Source: Microcaldota archaeon
GTDB taxonomy: Archaea > Micrarchaeota > Micrarchaeia > Micrarchaeales > Micrarchaeaceae
Length of the DNA stretch: 61,916 nt
Assembly (NCBI GenBank): GCA_021801355.1
Contig: JAJYYB010000013.1
Coordinates: forward strand, 1-61,916
Reading direction: 5' to 3'
A program made the position numbers and the translations under genes. The notes under the pieces are model-generated. The model was not told the DNA's origin and made no database searches. It saw only the letters and a program-made list of their open reading frames with translations. This document shows, one piece after another, positions 39,461 to 49,771 of this stretch. The first letter of the stretch is position 1, and the number at the start of each line of letters is the position of its first letter.

Positions 39461-39877
39461 ATGGAAAGGATCAGCATACGCGTAGTAAGCGTGCCTGACA
39501 AGAAGAGCGCCGAGCAGCTGATAAAATGGTTCTGCCTTGCTTTCGGGCTCGAGACCGGAAATTCGGCCGATGCGGGAGTCGAGGAGGAGCTGCTGAAGAA
39601 GTTCATCGAAGCTGCTTACAAGGACAGAGGAATTTCAAGCTCCGAGATAAAGCTCAGGAATCACATTGCGCGAAGCACGATAATATACCACCTTAACAGG
39701 CTTATGGACGCAGGACTGCTGGTGAAGAAGGGCAGGAAGTACTACCTGCGCGCAACCGATATGTACAGGTCGATAGAGGAGATAGAGTACGACCTTGACA
39801 GGGAGATGAGTAGGATGCTTGACACCGCCAGGGAATTTGACAGGATTATGGCAACTAAGCTGAAAAAGCTAAAATGA
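39461..39877 (+). CDS. Winged-HTH regulator of the heat-shock cluster
   Basis: 138 residues from ATG 39461, preceded by GGTGGGTG. The central HTH is in GISSSEIKLRNHIARSTIIY followed by HLNRLMDAGLLVKKGRKYYL (ArsR-type winged helix), and the C-terminus is a coiled-coil-like helix. It lies 10 nt before grpE. Position suggests that it controls the chaperone genes in the way HrcA or Phr do elsewhere, but its family is different; this role is inference. Confidence 0.7.
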   Translation: MERISIRVVSVPDKKSAEQLIKWFCLAFGLETGNSADAGVEEELLKKFIEAAYKDRGISSSEIKLRNHIARSTIIYHLNRLMDAGLLVKKGRKYYLRATDMYRSIEEIEYDLDREMSRMLDTAREFDRIMATKLKKLK

Positions 39878-39887
39878 TGGTGCGATT

Positions 39888-40469
39888 ATGCCTGATGAGA
39901 AGCCTGCTACAAACGAGCAGAAGGACGTTAAGGATGTGGGAAAGCGGAGTCAGAACAGTGATGAAGCGAAGGCTGAAGCAAATGATAAAAGGAATCAGAA
40001 TAACGAGTATGAGGAGCTCAGGGAGAGAATACTCAGGCTTGCGGCCGAATTTGACAACTACAAGAAACGCGTCAAATCCGATATAGAAAACGCGAAGAGC
40101 GCTGGAAGAGCTGAAATGATGAAGGATATGCTATCCGTGCTGGACGAATTTGAACTTGCAATAAATGCATCAAGCAAAAGCAGCGGAGAGAATATGTCGA
40201 AGGGCTTTGAGCTGGTTTACTCAAATCTGGTTGACCTGCTTAAGAAGGAAGGGCTTGCAGAGATAGAAACAGACGGCCCGTATGACCCGTACAAGCATGA
40301 GATACTGATGACGAAACAGAGCATCAAGAAGGAGGGTACAATACTCGAAGTTGTAAAAAAGGGTTACACGTTCAACAACGTGCTAATCAGACCGGCTGCA
40401 GTCATAATATCGAATGGGAAGGGATTGAACAAGGATGATAATGTGGCTGATGAAGGTGGGAAGAAGTGA
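39888..40469 (+). CDS. grpE: Nucleotide exchange factor GrpE
   Basis: 193 residues. Acidic/Lys-rich disordered head, long helix (ERILRLAAEFDNYKKRV), and the C-terminal beta domain with EGPYDPYKHEIL-like DGPYDPYKHEIL and VVKKGYTFNNVLIRPAAV. It exchanges ADP for ATP on DnaK. Second gene of the cluster; archaeal grpE-dnaK-dnaJ are considered of bacterial origin. Confidence 0.95.
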   Translation: MPDEKPATNEQKDVKDVGKRSQNSDEAKAEANDKRNQNNEYEELRERILRLAAEFDNYKKRVKSDIENAKSAGRAEMMKDMLSVLDEFELAINASSKSSGENMSKGFELVYSNLVDLLKKEGLAEIETDGPYDPYKHEILMTKQSIKKEGTILEVVKKGYTFNNVLIRPAAVIISNGKGLNKDDNVADEGGKK

Positions 40470-40499
40470 GTTTTAAGCTTATAGGAAATGGGTGAATGT

Positions 40500-42380
40500 A
40501 TGAAAATAATTGGAATAGATCTTGGAACTTCGAACTCTGCCGCAGCGGTGCTCGAAGGAGGCAGGCCGGTAATAATACCGAGCGGTGAGGGGACTTCACA
40601 GTACGGGAAGGCTTTCCCTAGTTATGTAGCCTTCACGAAAGATGAACAGAGGCTAATCGGTGAACCTGCAAGGAGGCAGGCTGTTGCAAATCCTGAAGGG
40701 ACGATAACTGCATTCAAAAGGAAGATGGGTACCGATTACGTGTACAAGATTTACGGCAAGGATTATAGGCCGCAGGAACTTTCAGCTATGTTGCTACAGA
40801 AGATAAAGCACGATGCCGAGACATTCTTAGGGGAAGAGGTCAAGAAGGCGGTCATAACGGTGCCCGCTTACTTCAACGATAACCAGAGACAGGCAACCAA
40901 GGATGCCGGCCAGATAGCGGGACTTGAGGTGGTCAGGCTGGTCAACGAGCCTACTGCAGCGTGCCTTGCGTACGGCCTTGACAAGACTGACAAGGAGATG
41001 AAGATACTCGTCTACGACCTGGGAGGCGGCACGCTTGACGTGACCATAATGGAATTCGGCAACGGCGTATTCGAGGTGAAGGCAACAAGCGGAGACACGC
41101 AGCTTGGAGGCACGGACATGGACAACGCGATAGTAGCATTCCTCGTGCAGGAGTTCAAGGACAAGACAGGGATAGACATAAGCGGCCAGCCGCAAGCGAT
41201 GCAGAGGATACGCGAGGCGGGGGAGCGCGCCAAGATAGAGCTATCCACCGTGCTGAACTCTGATATAAACCTGCCTTTCCTGACGCAGGACAAGAGCGGT
41301 AACCCGGTGCACTTTGAGTACAAGTTCACACGGGCGAAGCTGGAGAGCATCGTGATACCGATCGTTGAGAAATCGGCCAAGCCGGTAACCCAGGCGCTAA
41401 AGGATGCGAAGCTTGAGCCGAACGACCTTGACAAGATAATTCTGGTAGGGGGGCCTACCCGCATGCCTATAGTACAGAGGTACGTGGAACAGCTTTTGAC
41501 CAAGAAAATAGAGCGCGGCGTGGATCCTATGGAGTGCGTAGCGCTTGGAGCTGCGATTCAGGCTGGCGTGATGACTGGAGAGGTCAAGGACATAGTCCTG
41601 CTGGACGTGACTCCGCTGACCCTCAGCATAGAGACTATGGGAGGCATAGCGACATCGATCATAGACAGGAACACGACGATACCGATAAAGAAGTCCCAAA
41701 TCTTCACAACCGCCGGGGACTTCCAGACAAGCGTAGACATACACGTAGTGCAGGGAGAGAGGACGCTTGCCAAGGACAACGTAGACCTGGGAAAATTCAC
41801 CCTGATGGGCATACCGCCATCTAGGAGGGGCATACCGCAGATAGAGGTCACCTTCGACATAGACTCGAACGGGATACTGCACGTCACTGCCAAGGACAAG
41901 GCCACTGGCAAGGCGCAGAGCATGGACATAGTTGCTCCGCACAAGATGAGCAAGGACGAGATAGACAAGAAGATAAACGACGCGAGCAAGTTTGAGGAGC
42001 AGGACAAGAAGCTCAGGGAGGAGATAGAGACGAAGAATATGGCCGAGTCGCTGGTCTATACTGCGGAGCACACGCTAGAAGAGTACAAGGACAAGGTCTC
42101 CAAGGACGTCGTAGACAAGGTAAACAAGGCTAAGGCAGAGCTCGAAAGCGCGATAAAGGGCGAGAAGTACGATGAGATAAAGGCGAAGGCGGAAACCTTG
42201 AAGCAGGCACTTGAGGAGATAGGCGCAAGCATGTACAAGGGAAGCGAAGGGGCAGCTGGGCCGGGGCAAGAAGGGGGTGATGGAGGTACAAGCTACCAGA
42301 CCGATGACCATGGAGGAAGCAGTACAGGAGGAGAAAATTCCGGCCCTACAGATGCCGACTTCAAGGTGAAGGGCAAGTAA
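40500..42380 (+). CDS. dnaK: Molecular chaperone DnaK (Hsp70)
   Basis: 626 residues from ATG 40500 ([17 protein letters not shown]), with a GGTGA Shine-Dalgarno at 40491-40495. ATPase motifs [12 protein letters not shown] and [10 protein letters not shown], substrate domain [12 protein letters not shown], and a Gly/Ser-rich C-terminal tail lacking the bacterial EEVDKK end. It folds and refolds client proteins with DnaJ and GrpE. Confidence 0.96.
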   Translation: MKIIGIDLGTSNSAAAVLEGGRPVIIPSGEGTSQYGKAFPSYVAFTKDEQRLIGEPARRQAVANPEGTITAFKRKMGTDYVYKIYGKDYRPQELSAMLLQKIKHDAETFLGEEVKKAVITVPAYFNDNQRQATKDAGQIAGLEVVRLVNEPTAACLAYGLDKTDKEMKILVYDLGGGTLDVTIMEFGNGVFEVKATSGDTQLGGTDMDNAIVAFLVQEFKDKTGIDISGQPQAMQRIREAGERAKIELSTVLNSDINLPFLTQDKSGNPVHFEYKFTRAKLESIVIPIVEKSAKPVTQALKDAKLEPNDLDKIILVGGPTRMPIVQRYVEQLLTKKIERGVDPMECVALGAAIQAGVMTGEVKDIVLLDVTPLTLSIETMGGIATSIIDRNTTIPIKKSQIFTTAGDFQTSVDIHVVQGERTLAKDNVDLGKFTLMGIPPSRRGIPQIEVTFDIDSNGILHVTAKDKATGKAQSMDIVAPHKMSKDEIDKKINDASKFEEQDKKLREEIETKNMAESLVYTAEHTLEEYKDKVSKDVVDKVNKAKAELESAIKGEKYDEIKAKAETLKQALEEIGASMYKGSEGAAGPGQEGGDGGTSYQTDDHGGSSTGGENSGPTDADFKVKGK

Positions 42381-42444
42381 TAATATATAATCAGGAGGAA
42401 ATATCCTGATGTATGTTCATACAGCATGAATCCCAGCGATACTG

Positions 42445-43584
42445 ATGACCAATGATTATTATAGCGTATTGGGTGTCGGCAAGAACGCCAGTATAGACGA
42501 TATAAAGAAAGCCTACAGGAACCTGGCGTTGAAGTACCATCCCGACAGGAACAAGAGCAAAGACGCGGAAGAGAAGTTCAAGGAGATAAACGAGGCCTAC
42601 GCTGTGCTCAGCGATCCTGAGAAGAGGAGGCAGTACGACTCATACGGCCCTGAGCAGTTCAACCAGAGGTACAGTAGGGAGGACATCTTTAGGGACTTCA
42701 ACTTTGAGGACATCTTCAGGAGCATGGGTATAAATTTCGATTTCGGGGGCGCTGGGTTCGAAAGCTCTGACGACATGCTGAACAACCTGTTCGGCTTCGG
42801 AGGCGGAAGAAGACAGAACATGGACATCGGTAACGACATTCTCGTGCACGTGACGATAAGCCTTGAGGACGCCGCGCGAGGCACGCAGAAGACGGTAGCG
42901 ATAAAGCACATAAAAGAGTGCCCTAGATGCAGGGGCGCGGGAGCTGAGCCGGGCACAGGAACTGTAACATGCCCGACGTGCAAAGGTGGGGGGCAGGTGA
43001 AGGCAACCACAAGGACCGCTTTCGGGATCATGCAGACCATAAGCACTTGCCCAAAGTGCGGTGGAAGAGGGAAGACGTTCAAGGAGCCATGCAGCGAATG
43101 CAGCGGGAGGGGGAGGGTGCAGGAAGAGGAGAAAGTGGACATGAGGATACCGAAAGGCGTGGATTCAGGAATGCGGCTTAGGCTGCGAGGGATGGGGGAC
43201 TACGGAAGGGACAGGCATGGTGACGCTTACGTCGAAGTTACCGTACAGAAGAGCAAGACGTTCGAAAGAAGAGGCGACGACATCTATGTTGATGTCAATA
43301 TACCGTTCTATCTTGCAGCACTTGGAGGCAGAGTAGCCGTGCCGACGCTAAACGGCGAAATTGAAGTTCCAGTGAGTGAAGGCACGCAGAGCGGGGATAA
43401 GTTAACGATAGAAGGCAAAGGCATGCCAAGGTTCAACAGCAATGCGTATGGAGACGAGGTAGTCAGCCTGATTGTAGATATACCTAGGCGTCTCAGCACT
43501 GAACAGCGTGAGCTGATGAAGAAGTTCGCCGAAACTGATGGCGGCAGCTACAATGACAGGAAGCGTAAGTTCGGAATTTTTTGA
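42445..43584 (+). CDS. dnaJ: Co-chaperone DnaJ (Hsp40)
   Basis: 379 residues. J domain with YHPDRN at about residue 33, Gly/Phe-rich linker, four CxxCxGxG zinc repeats ([32 protein letters not shown]), and the C-terminal dimerisation domain. Type I DnaJ; stimulates DnaK ATPase. It starts 64 nt after dnaK, in the same direction. Confidence 0.96.
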   Translation: MTNDYYSVLGVGKNASIDDIKKAYRNLALKYHPDRNKSKDAEEKFKEINEAYAVLSDPEKRRQYDSYGPEQFNQRYSREDIFRDFNFEDIFRSMGINFDFGGAGFESSDDMLNNLFGFGGGRRQNMDIGNDILVHVTISLEDAARGTQKTVAIKHIKECPRCRGAGAEPGTGTVTCPTCKGGGQVKATTRTAFGIMQTISTCPKCGGRGKTFKEPCSECSGRGRVQEEEKVDMRIPKGVDSGMRLRLRGMGDYGRDRHGDAYVEVTVQKSKTFERRGDDIYVDVNIPFYLAALGGRVAVPTLNGEIEVPVSEGTQSGDKLTIEGKGMPRFNSNAYGDEVVSLIVDIPRRLSTEQRELMKKFAETDGGSYNDRKRKFGIF

Positions 43585-43644
43585 ATGATAGAAAAAGTTT
43601 TAAATTCTTAAACCAATTCCTATCCTGTACTTATAATTGGTGTT

Positions 43645-44409
43645 ATGATAGTGGAGAATGAAGATGAGGTTCCTGGCCTAGCAGTGATACTTTCCGGAGG
43701 TGAAGGCACAAGGCTCAGGCCGATAACATACGAGATACCAAAGCCCATGATTCCTGTAAAAGGCAAGCCGATATTGGAGCACCTTGTGCTGGAGCTTAAG
43801 CGCAACGGGGTAAAGAACCTTGTAGTAACGCTCGGATACAAGCCAGAAGCCATAGAGAAGTACTTCAAGCATGGCGAAAAGTTCGGCTTGAGGATAGATT
43901 ACAGCATAGAGAATGAGGCGCTAGGGACTGGAGGCGCAACAAAGCTTGCAGTGACGCATCAGATGGGCAGTATAGACGGCTCAGACATACTTGTAGTAAA
44001 CGGCGACAACCTTATAGAGATCGACTTGAAGGCGATGTACAAGCTCCATTGCAAGGAGAAGGCGTTCGTAACGCTTGCAGTAAAGAGAGTCGGGAACGTG
44101 GAGGGCTACGGAGTTATAACCGTGGACGGGAACGTGATAAAGAATTTCGTTGAAAAACCAGACCCTAAGGACGCTGAAAGCAACATAATAAACATAGGAG
44201 TATACATGCTCAGCCCTGAAGCCATAAGGATGCTGCCTGAGCAGAAGAAATTCTCTATGGAGAGGGACTTTTTCCAGCCGATGGTGAGCAGATACAAGTT
44301 TTGCGCTTATGAGATGGGTGGGCAGTGGTTTCCTTCGGACACCATGGAGCGATACGGGAAAGCGATACTTGGATGGAAACCTTTGAATTCTGGTACAGCT
44401 AATAAATAA
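43645..44409 (+). CDS. NDP-sugar pyrophosphorylase-like nucleotidyltransferase
   Basis: 254 residues. Signature LSGGEGTRLRPITYEIPKPM with the catalytic Arg-Lys surroundings, GYKPEAIEKYF, the metal-binding Asp in VVNGDNLIE, and EALGTGGA. Transfers a nucleotide to a sugar-1-phosphate (glucose, mannose or similar). It lacks a left-handed beta-helix C-terminus. A role in surface polysaccharide or glycosylation donor synthesis is plausible given the glycosylated surface protein in the same window. Confidence 0.85.
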   Translation: MIVENEDEVPGLAVILSGGEGTRLRPITYEIPKPMIPVKGKPILEHLVLELKRNGVKNLVVTLGYKPEAIEKYFKHGEKFGLRIDYSIENEALGTGGATKLAVTHQMGSIDGSDILVVNGDNLIEIDLKAMYKLHCKEKAFVTLAVKRVGNVEGYGVITVDGNVIKNFVEKPDPKDAESNIINIGVYMLSPEAIRMLPEQKKFSMERDFFQPMVSRYKFCAYEMGGQWFPSDTMERYGKAILGWKPLNSGTANK

Positions 44410-44561
44410 TAAGCCTGTACTGCTTATTCGTGCAAAAGGCGCATCTGCAAATCCTACGGCCACGTTGGTCAGATTGCGAAATCTTACGCTTAGCGATTGG
44501 ATGTCGTGCTATACTTTTGGCTGCGTGAAAAATGGTAATATGCCAAGCAGTATTGCGCGCC

Positions 44562-46601
44562 TTACTTGAGGCGTGTTGTGTCGAGGTTCATCGGTGCGCG
44601 CGAATCGGCGTGTATGGCCCGCCCGAGCGCCCTTGCTAAGTCCTCGCATTTCTGCTCCTCTCCATGCATCGTGAATAAAGTCTTCGGTCTTGGCCTAAGG
44701 TTCTCGACGAAGCTCATGAGCTGCCTCCTGTCGCTATGCCCGGAGAAGCCGTCAACGGTCTTTATGCCAATGTTGACCTTGACAGGCATCAGCTTGCCGT
44801 CTTCATCAGGAAGAGCGACCTCGCTGACACCGTTCTGCACCCTCCTCCCAAGCGAATTGGGGCTGTTGTAACCCACGAATATTGTAGTGTTCCTCGGATC
44901 TTCTGCAAGGCGCCTGAAATAGTCCACGCTGGCGCCGCCGTTAAGCATTCCGCTGCTTGCTATTATGACAGCAGGTCCTCTGTCAAGGACTTCCTCGCGC
45001 TCGCCCTTGATTATCTCGAAAATCTGGCTTTCGAAAGGCGACATGTTACTGAGTATCCTGTTCTTAAGGCTCTCCTTTAGGTACTCCGGATATGCGGTGT
45101 GTATCGCGCTTGCCTCAAGGATCATGCCGTCTAGGTAGACCGGCACGTTTATCCCATACGGGCTGTTCGGACCTATGTAGTTCTCTAGCACCATCTGGAC
45201 TTCCTGGCTCCTCCCGACTGAGAATGCTGGTATAAGGACTTTGCCGCCGTTGTCCACGGTGCGCTTTATTATGTCTATGAGCTCCCTTTCGGCATCGTGC
45301 CTGTTAGGCGTTATGTCGTTCGGCCCCCCGTAAGTACTTTCTATGAAAAGCGCGTCTATGCGCGGATACCTTACGCTTGCAGGGTCGAAAAGCCTCGTGA
45401 ATCCGTACTTCATGTCTCCAGTATGCACGATGTTGTACATGCCTTCGCCGACGTGCAGGTGCACTGTAGCGCTCCCAAGTATGTGACCGGCGTTGTGGTA
45501 TGTAAGCTTGAGCTCGTCAGTTATGTTTGTTACCTCGCCATAGTCCCTGCATATCATGTGCATTAGCATTTTCCTTATGTCCTTCTCGTCATAAAGCGGT
45601 GTGCCTCCGCTCCTCACTACCAGCTTTGTGTAGTCGTTCAGTAGCAGGGCCATTAGGTCCCTGGTCGGAGGCGTTGCGTATACGGGTCCCTCGTATCCGT
45701 ACTTGAACAGATACGGGACGAATCCTGCGTGATCCATATGAGCGTGTGTCAATATAACTGCATCAATCTCGTTAATGGTGAAGTTAGCACTGTCAAGATA
45801 TGGGAATGCCTTGTTTGCATCAGAACCGGCGTTCGCCTCCAGCCCTTTTATTCCAGGTTCAGGGCTTATCCCGCAGTCTATTATGACTTTTGAGTGCGGC
45901 GTCTCAAGGAGCAAGCTGCTCCTCCCGACCTCCCTGAAGCCCCCGAGTGATGTGACCTTCAGCCATTCGCTCTTGGTTATGGGCTGGTTTATGCACTTGC
46001 CTACCTTGGAGAGGAATTTCTTCCTGAATGCACCCTCGTTGAACAGGAGCTGCCTCACGCCGCTTATCGTATCGCTCGCCATCGTAGGCGTCCTTAGGAC
46101 CTTGGGCGACCAGTTCGTTTGCATCGCTATGTTCTTAAGCGTCATACCGTTCTTGCCTATTACAAGACCAGGCTTCATCGCCTCTATGTACACCTCGCAA
46201 AACTCAGGCATAAACTTGAGGTTGTTGATAACAGCCTCGGGTGGCACTATGCTCTTTATGATGTCCTGCGCCTTCTCTGGATTCATGAGCACCGAGTTGT
46301 CGCTCCTGACTATGAGCTTCTTCTTTATCGAAGAGGCTATGTTCCTGATTACCGTGTCATCCTGATATACGATCTTTGGGTTCTTCAGGTACACTATTAT
46401 GTCAGGCCCCTCGAACTCTATGTGGTCATAGCCGGCCTCAGGAGGCAGCATGTTACTTATGCTACCAGAAAGTGCCTCGAACCTCTGCTTCGCTATCTGC
46501 TCTTCGCTATTAACCTTTTTCTCTTCCAACAAACCACAGTTGATTTTTCCTTTATGCAAAGGTCTGGCCTTTGCCAAATTTAGAGGATTAAAATAAAACA
46601 A
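44562..46601 (-). CDS. aCPSF1/FttA: KH-domain beta-CASP metallo-beta-lactamase ribonuclease
   Basis: 679 residues from ATG 46601; a shorter start just before NSEEQIAKQRFEAL cannot be excluded, because TATA-like AGAATATTTT lies unusually close to the ATG. Two N-terminal KH-like domains (about 60-200, with VIGKNGMTLK), then the metallo-beta-lactamase core with THAHMDHAG (HxHxDH at 286-291), PAFSVGRSQE and the beta-CASP part, plus a C-terminal HSDRRQL. This is the archaeal transcription-termination endonuclease. Confidence 0.95.
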   Translation of the reverse strand: MFYFNPLNLAKARPLHKGKINCGLLEEKKVNSEEQIAKQRFEALSGSISNMLPPEAGYDHIEFEGPDIIVYLKNPKIVYQDDTVIRNIASSIKKKLIVRSDNSVLMNPEKAQDIIKSIVPPEAVINNLKFMPEFCEVYIEAMKPGLVIGKNGMTLKNIAMQTNWSPKVLRTPTMASDTISGVRQLLFNEGAFRKKFLSKVGKCINQPITKSEWLKVTSLGGFREVGRSSLLLETPHSKVIIDCGISPEPGIKGLEANAGSDANKAFPYLDSANFTINEIDAVILTHAHMDHAGFVPYLFKYGYEGPVYATPPTRDLMALLLNDYTKLVVRSGGTPLYDEKDIRKMLMHMICRDYGEVTNITDELKLTYHNAGHILGSATVHLHVGEGMYNIVHTGDMKYGFTRLFDPASVRYPRIDALFIESTYGGPNDITPNRHDAERELIDIIKRTVDNGGKVLIPAFSVGRSQEVQMVLENYIGPNSPYGINVPVYLDGMILEASAIHTAYPEYLKESLKNRILSNMSPFESQIFEIIKGEREEVLDRGPAVIIASSGMLNGGASVDYFRRLAEDPRNTTIFVGYNSPNSLGRRVQNGVSEVALPDEDGKLMPVKVNIGIKTVDGFSGHSDRRQLMSFVENLRPRPKTLFTMHGEEQKCEDLARALGRAIHADSRAPMNLDTTRLK

Positions 46602-46622
46602 TAAAATATTCTAAATGTTAAT

Positions 46623-47264
46623 TCACTTCTGGCCCAGTACCTTCTCGAGATCCTTGCCCTGGTACTCAGTGTAGCCCGACTTGGTTATCGTGGCGATGAC
46701 CATGTTGTCGCCTGTTGCCGAATCGCGCTTCATAGCTATCGAAAGCGCCCTTGAAACGTTCTTTATCGAGTCCTTTGCGGTCATGCCCTTCTTGTACGAG
46801 TCCTCGACATAACCCAATGCGGTAAGCGATCCGCTGCCGGTGGATGTGAACTTCGATTCCTCTGTGTAGCCGCCTATCGCGTCTATGTTGTACAGCTGTG
46901 GCTGATCTCTGTCCATGCCTGCTATTATCAACTGCACCATGAAAGGCATCATCTTGTTCTCCTGAAGTATTATCGAAAGCAGAGAGCATGCACTCCTTGG
47001 TGAGAGCGGCCTTCCCTCGTTCATCTTGTAGATTTCGTTCTGCGCCTTCATTATCCTTATAAGCTCCTGTGCGTCTCCTACTGCACCTGCTATCGTAAGT
47101 CCTAGGTTTTCGTCTATCTTCCATACCTTCTTCGCTTCAGGGCTTGCTATGAACGTGTCCATAGTAGCGCGTGTGTCTGCCCCTATCACTATCCCATCGC
47201 TGCATATCAGGCCCACCGTAGTAGTGCCCTTCATGTGTTCCTTGTAGAGAGATTCGTTATACAT
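46623..47264 (-). CDS. psmB: Proteasome subunit beta
   Basis: 213 residues. A short propeptide (MYNESLYKEHMKG) ends with Gly before Thr14, the N-terminal nucleophile after autocleavage (TTTVGL). GADTRATMD, GSGSLTALGYVED and the Lys in EAKKVWKID are all present. It forms the inner rings of the 20S core. The alpha subunit is not in this window. Its stop lies 21 nt before the aCPSF1 start, a possible shared transcript. Confidence 0.95.
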   Translation of the reverse strand: MYNESLYKEHMKGTTTVGLICSDGIVIGADTRATMDTFIASPEAKKVWKIDENLGLTIAGAVGDAQELIRIMKAQNEIYKMNEGRPLSPRSACSLLSIILQENKMMPFMVQLIIAGMDRDQPQLYNIDAIGGYTEESKFTSTGSGSLTALGYVEDSYKKGMTAKDSIKNVSRALSIAMKRDSATGDNMVIATITKSGYTEYQGKDLEKVLGQK

Positions 47265-47473
47265 AAACTACACCATTAGCGTAAATTTTTGGCTCGGAAA
47301 AGTGCAAGACAAAATCCAGCGGAGATTAAACACTCATCAGGCTAAAGATCAAAGCGTTAGAGCGGACCGGTCAAATCCACCTATACAACAAAGCGCAAAT
47401 AAATCGAATAATATCTATTGCACCATTAATTATATAAGGCTTCCTTTGACAGCGGGCGCTCTCTTCCGCCGTT

Positions 47474-47716
47474 CTATAGCTCGAGTATGCTGCCGTTCCC
47501 TATTATCTGCTTCTTGCTCTTCCGGAGCTCGGCAAGGGCGAACGTTCTGTGCACCTTCGTGACCTTTATGTCATAGATGTTTCCTATCCTTGTCCTTGCG
47601 TTGTTCACAAAGACAACGAGGTTGCCCAGCTTCCCTATCCCCTCTCCGTGGGTGCCCTTCGCATCCACCTTGAGTTCGTATACTTCGCCTTCCTCTACGT
47701 TTTCGTCTACTGCCAT
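47474..47716 (-). CDS. TRAM domain RNA-binding protein
   Basis: 80 residues: EEGEVYELKVDAKGTHGEGI, LVVFVNNARTRIG and YDIKVTKVHRTFALAEL define the TRAM beta barrel. Stand-alone TRAM proteins act as cold-shock-like RNA chaperones in archaea. ATG 47716 with a short upstream gap to the next gene. Confidence 0.9.
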   Translation of the reverse strand: MAVDENVEEGEVYELKVDAKGTHGEGIGKLGNLVVFVNNARTRIGNIYDIKVTKVHRTFALAELRKSKKQIIGNGSILEL

Positions 47717-47889
47717 GTTTACACCGTGCTTAATGCAATCGTAAATCTATGCCACGCGCTAGCAATGCTAAAAACCTAACTTGGACTTTGTCGTATACCA
47801 ATCTATCGCAATATCCTCGCTAATTGCTTAGCCGGTTCGCCTGTTACCAGATATTACAATTTTATATACCGAAAGGAAGCTTATTAAAG

Positions 47890-48360
47890 CTATTCTATAG
47901 GCTTGACAATGGTAGAACTTTTCTTCCCCGATGGCCTGGAGTGCACGCCCTTCCTCGGCTTCATGACGAAGTACATAAGAAGCGCGACGACCACAATCGA
48001 TGCGAGAGCTACGTACGCGGCAGAGGTTGCGCTCTGCTCTATCAAGGTCTCCTGCCGGGATGCGCTGGTCTTGGCCTCGCGGAGCAGGAGCAGCGCGTAG
48101 GTGATATTGCTTGACTTTGCTTCCTGCGTTGCCTTGCTGACCAAGTTGTAGGCATTTGTCAGGTTAGGGTAGAACACCAGATAGGCGCTTTCATTTACCG
48201 TTTCTATATAAGAATAGGTATCGTTGAGCGCTTTGGAGAAAGTAGAGTTAGTTGAGTTATTAGTTGCAGGTTGCGCTGCTGCTATGTTGATTGAAAGTAA
48301 AAAACAGATAAGAAATGCCGAAAAAAGCAACGGCAGAAACAAATCCCGCGAGCCTGACAT
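47890..48360 (-). CDS. Small secreted-then-anchored membrane protein
   Basis: 156 residues. Sec-type signal peptide (LFLPLLFSAFLICFLLSINI, cleavage after AAA), an extracellular helical segment with six or more N-glycosylation sequons, then a C-terminal membrane anchor (AAYVALASIVVVALLMYFVM) and a basic cytoplasmic tail. No family recognised. It lies 15 nt after the TFB stop, in the same direction. Confidence 0.65.
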   Translation of the reverse strand: MSGSRDLFLPLLFSAFLICFLLSINIAAAQPATNNSTNSTFSKALNDTYSYIETVNESAYLVFYPNLTNAYNLVSKATQEAKSSNITYALLLLREAKTSASRQETLIEQSATSAAYVALASIVVVALLMYFVMKPRKGVHSRPSGKKSSTIVKPIE

Positions 48361-48375
48361 CGAATCATTTGTTGG

Positions 48376-49494
48376 CTAGAGGTTGACGTCTATCTGTAGC
48401 TGCTCCTTCAACTCCCTGTACCTGTTCCTTATAGTCACCTCAGTGACACCGGCAACGTCAGCGACCTCTTTCTGGGTCCTGCGCTCACCGGCAAGCGCAC
48501 CTGCTATGTACACTGCAGCTGCGCTGACTCCGGTAGGGCTCCTGCCTGAAACGAGGCCCTTCTTCATAGCCTCCTTCAGCAGCTCTATGGACTTCTCCTG
48601 GGCCTCGCCGCTGAGCTTGAGCGCGCTTACGTACCTTGGCACGTAGCTGACCGGATCAGTAAGCGGTATCTTTAGGCCGAGCTCGTGGGATATGACCCTG
48701 TAGGCCCTGCCTATCTCCTTCTTTGGTAGACCCGATATGTTTGCTATCTCATCAAGCGTCCTAGGCATACCGGCTGCCCTGCATGCTGCGTATATTACCG
48801 CCTGCACCACCGTCTCTATGGGCCTGCCCCTTATGAGATTGTTCTGGACGCACTTCCTGTAAAGAAGCGCTGCGCTCTCCCTTATATTGTCAGGTAGACC
48901 GAGGTAGCTTGACACCCTGTTCAGCTCAGGCAGAGCTATCAGGTAGTTCCTCTCGCTGGAACTGGCTATGCTGGCTCTCTTGTGCCATTTCCTCATCCTG
49001 TACAGTTGCGCCTGTCTCTTGGACGGTATCCTCACTCCCCTTATGTCCTTGTTGTACAAGTCTATCTCTGTGACAAGGCCCCTGTTCGGCTTTGTGAACT
49101 TTATCGGAGCTCCGGTCCTTGCCCTGGCGTTCCTCTGATCTGCATCAAAAGCGCGCCATTCTGGCCCCGTGTCTGTTACGTTCTCCTCTATAACGAGGCC
49201 ACAGCTGTTGCATACCAACTCGCCACGCTCGTTGTCGAATACCAAGTTTGCGCTGCCGCAGCTCGGGCATTTCTTGACCTGTTCCTGCACGTTTGGCAGG
49301 TTAGGCTCGCGAGGATGGAATGTAGGGCGTGCTATGCTTACCTCAGGAGCCTCGCTCGGAAGCTGGGCTTCTGTTTCCTCCTCCACCTGTTGCTTCTTCT
49401 CTGCATGTTTTTTAACGGTAACATCCTTCTTTGCGCCCTTTGAGGCTGCGCTGGCCTTTTTAGCTGATTTTTTGATTTTAGGTTTCGCGTTCAT
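48376..49494 (-). CDS. tfb: Transcription initiation factor B (TFB) with a long Lys/Ala N-terminal extension
   Basis: 372 residues from ATG 49494; ATG 49497 and 49506 are alternatives, and GGGTGG at 49500-49505 is the likely Shine-Dalgarno. A Lys/Ala/Glu-rich extension of about 70 residues, absent from most TFBs, precedes the zinc ribbon CPSCGSANLVF…CNSCG (about residue 75), the B-finger region (TGPEWRAFDADQR) and two cyclin repeats, with the final HTH (QKEVADVAGVTEVTIRNRY). It recruits RNA polymerase to TATA-bound TBP. TATA-like ATTTAAAAG near 49538-49546 on this strand. Confidence 0.95.
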   Translation of the reverse strand: MNAKPKIKKSAKKASAASKGAKKDVTVKKHAEKKQQVEEETEAQLPSEAPEVSIARPTFHPREPNLPNVQEQVKKCPSCGSANLVFDNERGELVCNSCGLVIEENVTDTGPEWRAFDADQRNARARTGAPIKFTKPNRGLVTEIDLYNKDIRGVRIPSKRQAQLYRMRKWHKRASIASSSERNYLIALPELNRVSSYLGLPDNIRESAALLYRKCVQNNLIRGRPIETVVQAVIYAACRAAGMPRTLDEIANISGLPKKEIGRAYRVISHELGLKIPLTDPVSYVPRYVSALKLSGEAQEKSIELLKEAMKKGLVSGRSPTGVSAAAVYIAGALAGERRTQKEVADVAGVTEVTIRNRYRELKEQLQIDVNL

Positions 49495-49506
49495 CATTCC
49501 ACCCAT

Positions 49507-49771
49507 CTATCTATTGGCTCCTAGAAAACAAGAAAAGCTTTTAAATCTTCCTAGAATGAGCAATAGAATTGTGGGCAACCAAATATTTAAATCTTTCGGT
49601 CATTTTAGGCCTATCTTGCATGCCTTTTGCCCTCTGTAAATGCATTTTATTCCAAAATTATGAGATTCAGTATCGCTCAGTTCTCCTACATAATGGTAGT
49701 ATGCATCATTCTGCATCTTGTACAACAAAATAATCACATAGCAAAACGTCAGTTTTACTCAGAAATTTGAT
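49507..49771. other. Intergenic stretch 3' of the TFB promoter
   Basis: Holds the TFB promoter (minus strand) and a plus-strand TATA-like AAATATTTAAATCTTTC near 49583-49599 with no gene start in the next 150 bases. No RNA gene identified. Noted because the whole gap before the tRNA exceeds 450 bases. Confidence 0.4.

Noticed and set aside
41397-42071. Minus-strand frame of over 200 codons opposite dnaK
   Set aside because: Antisense open frames to hsp70 genes are a common codon-bias artefact.
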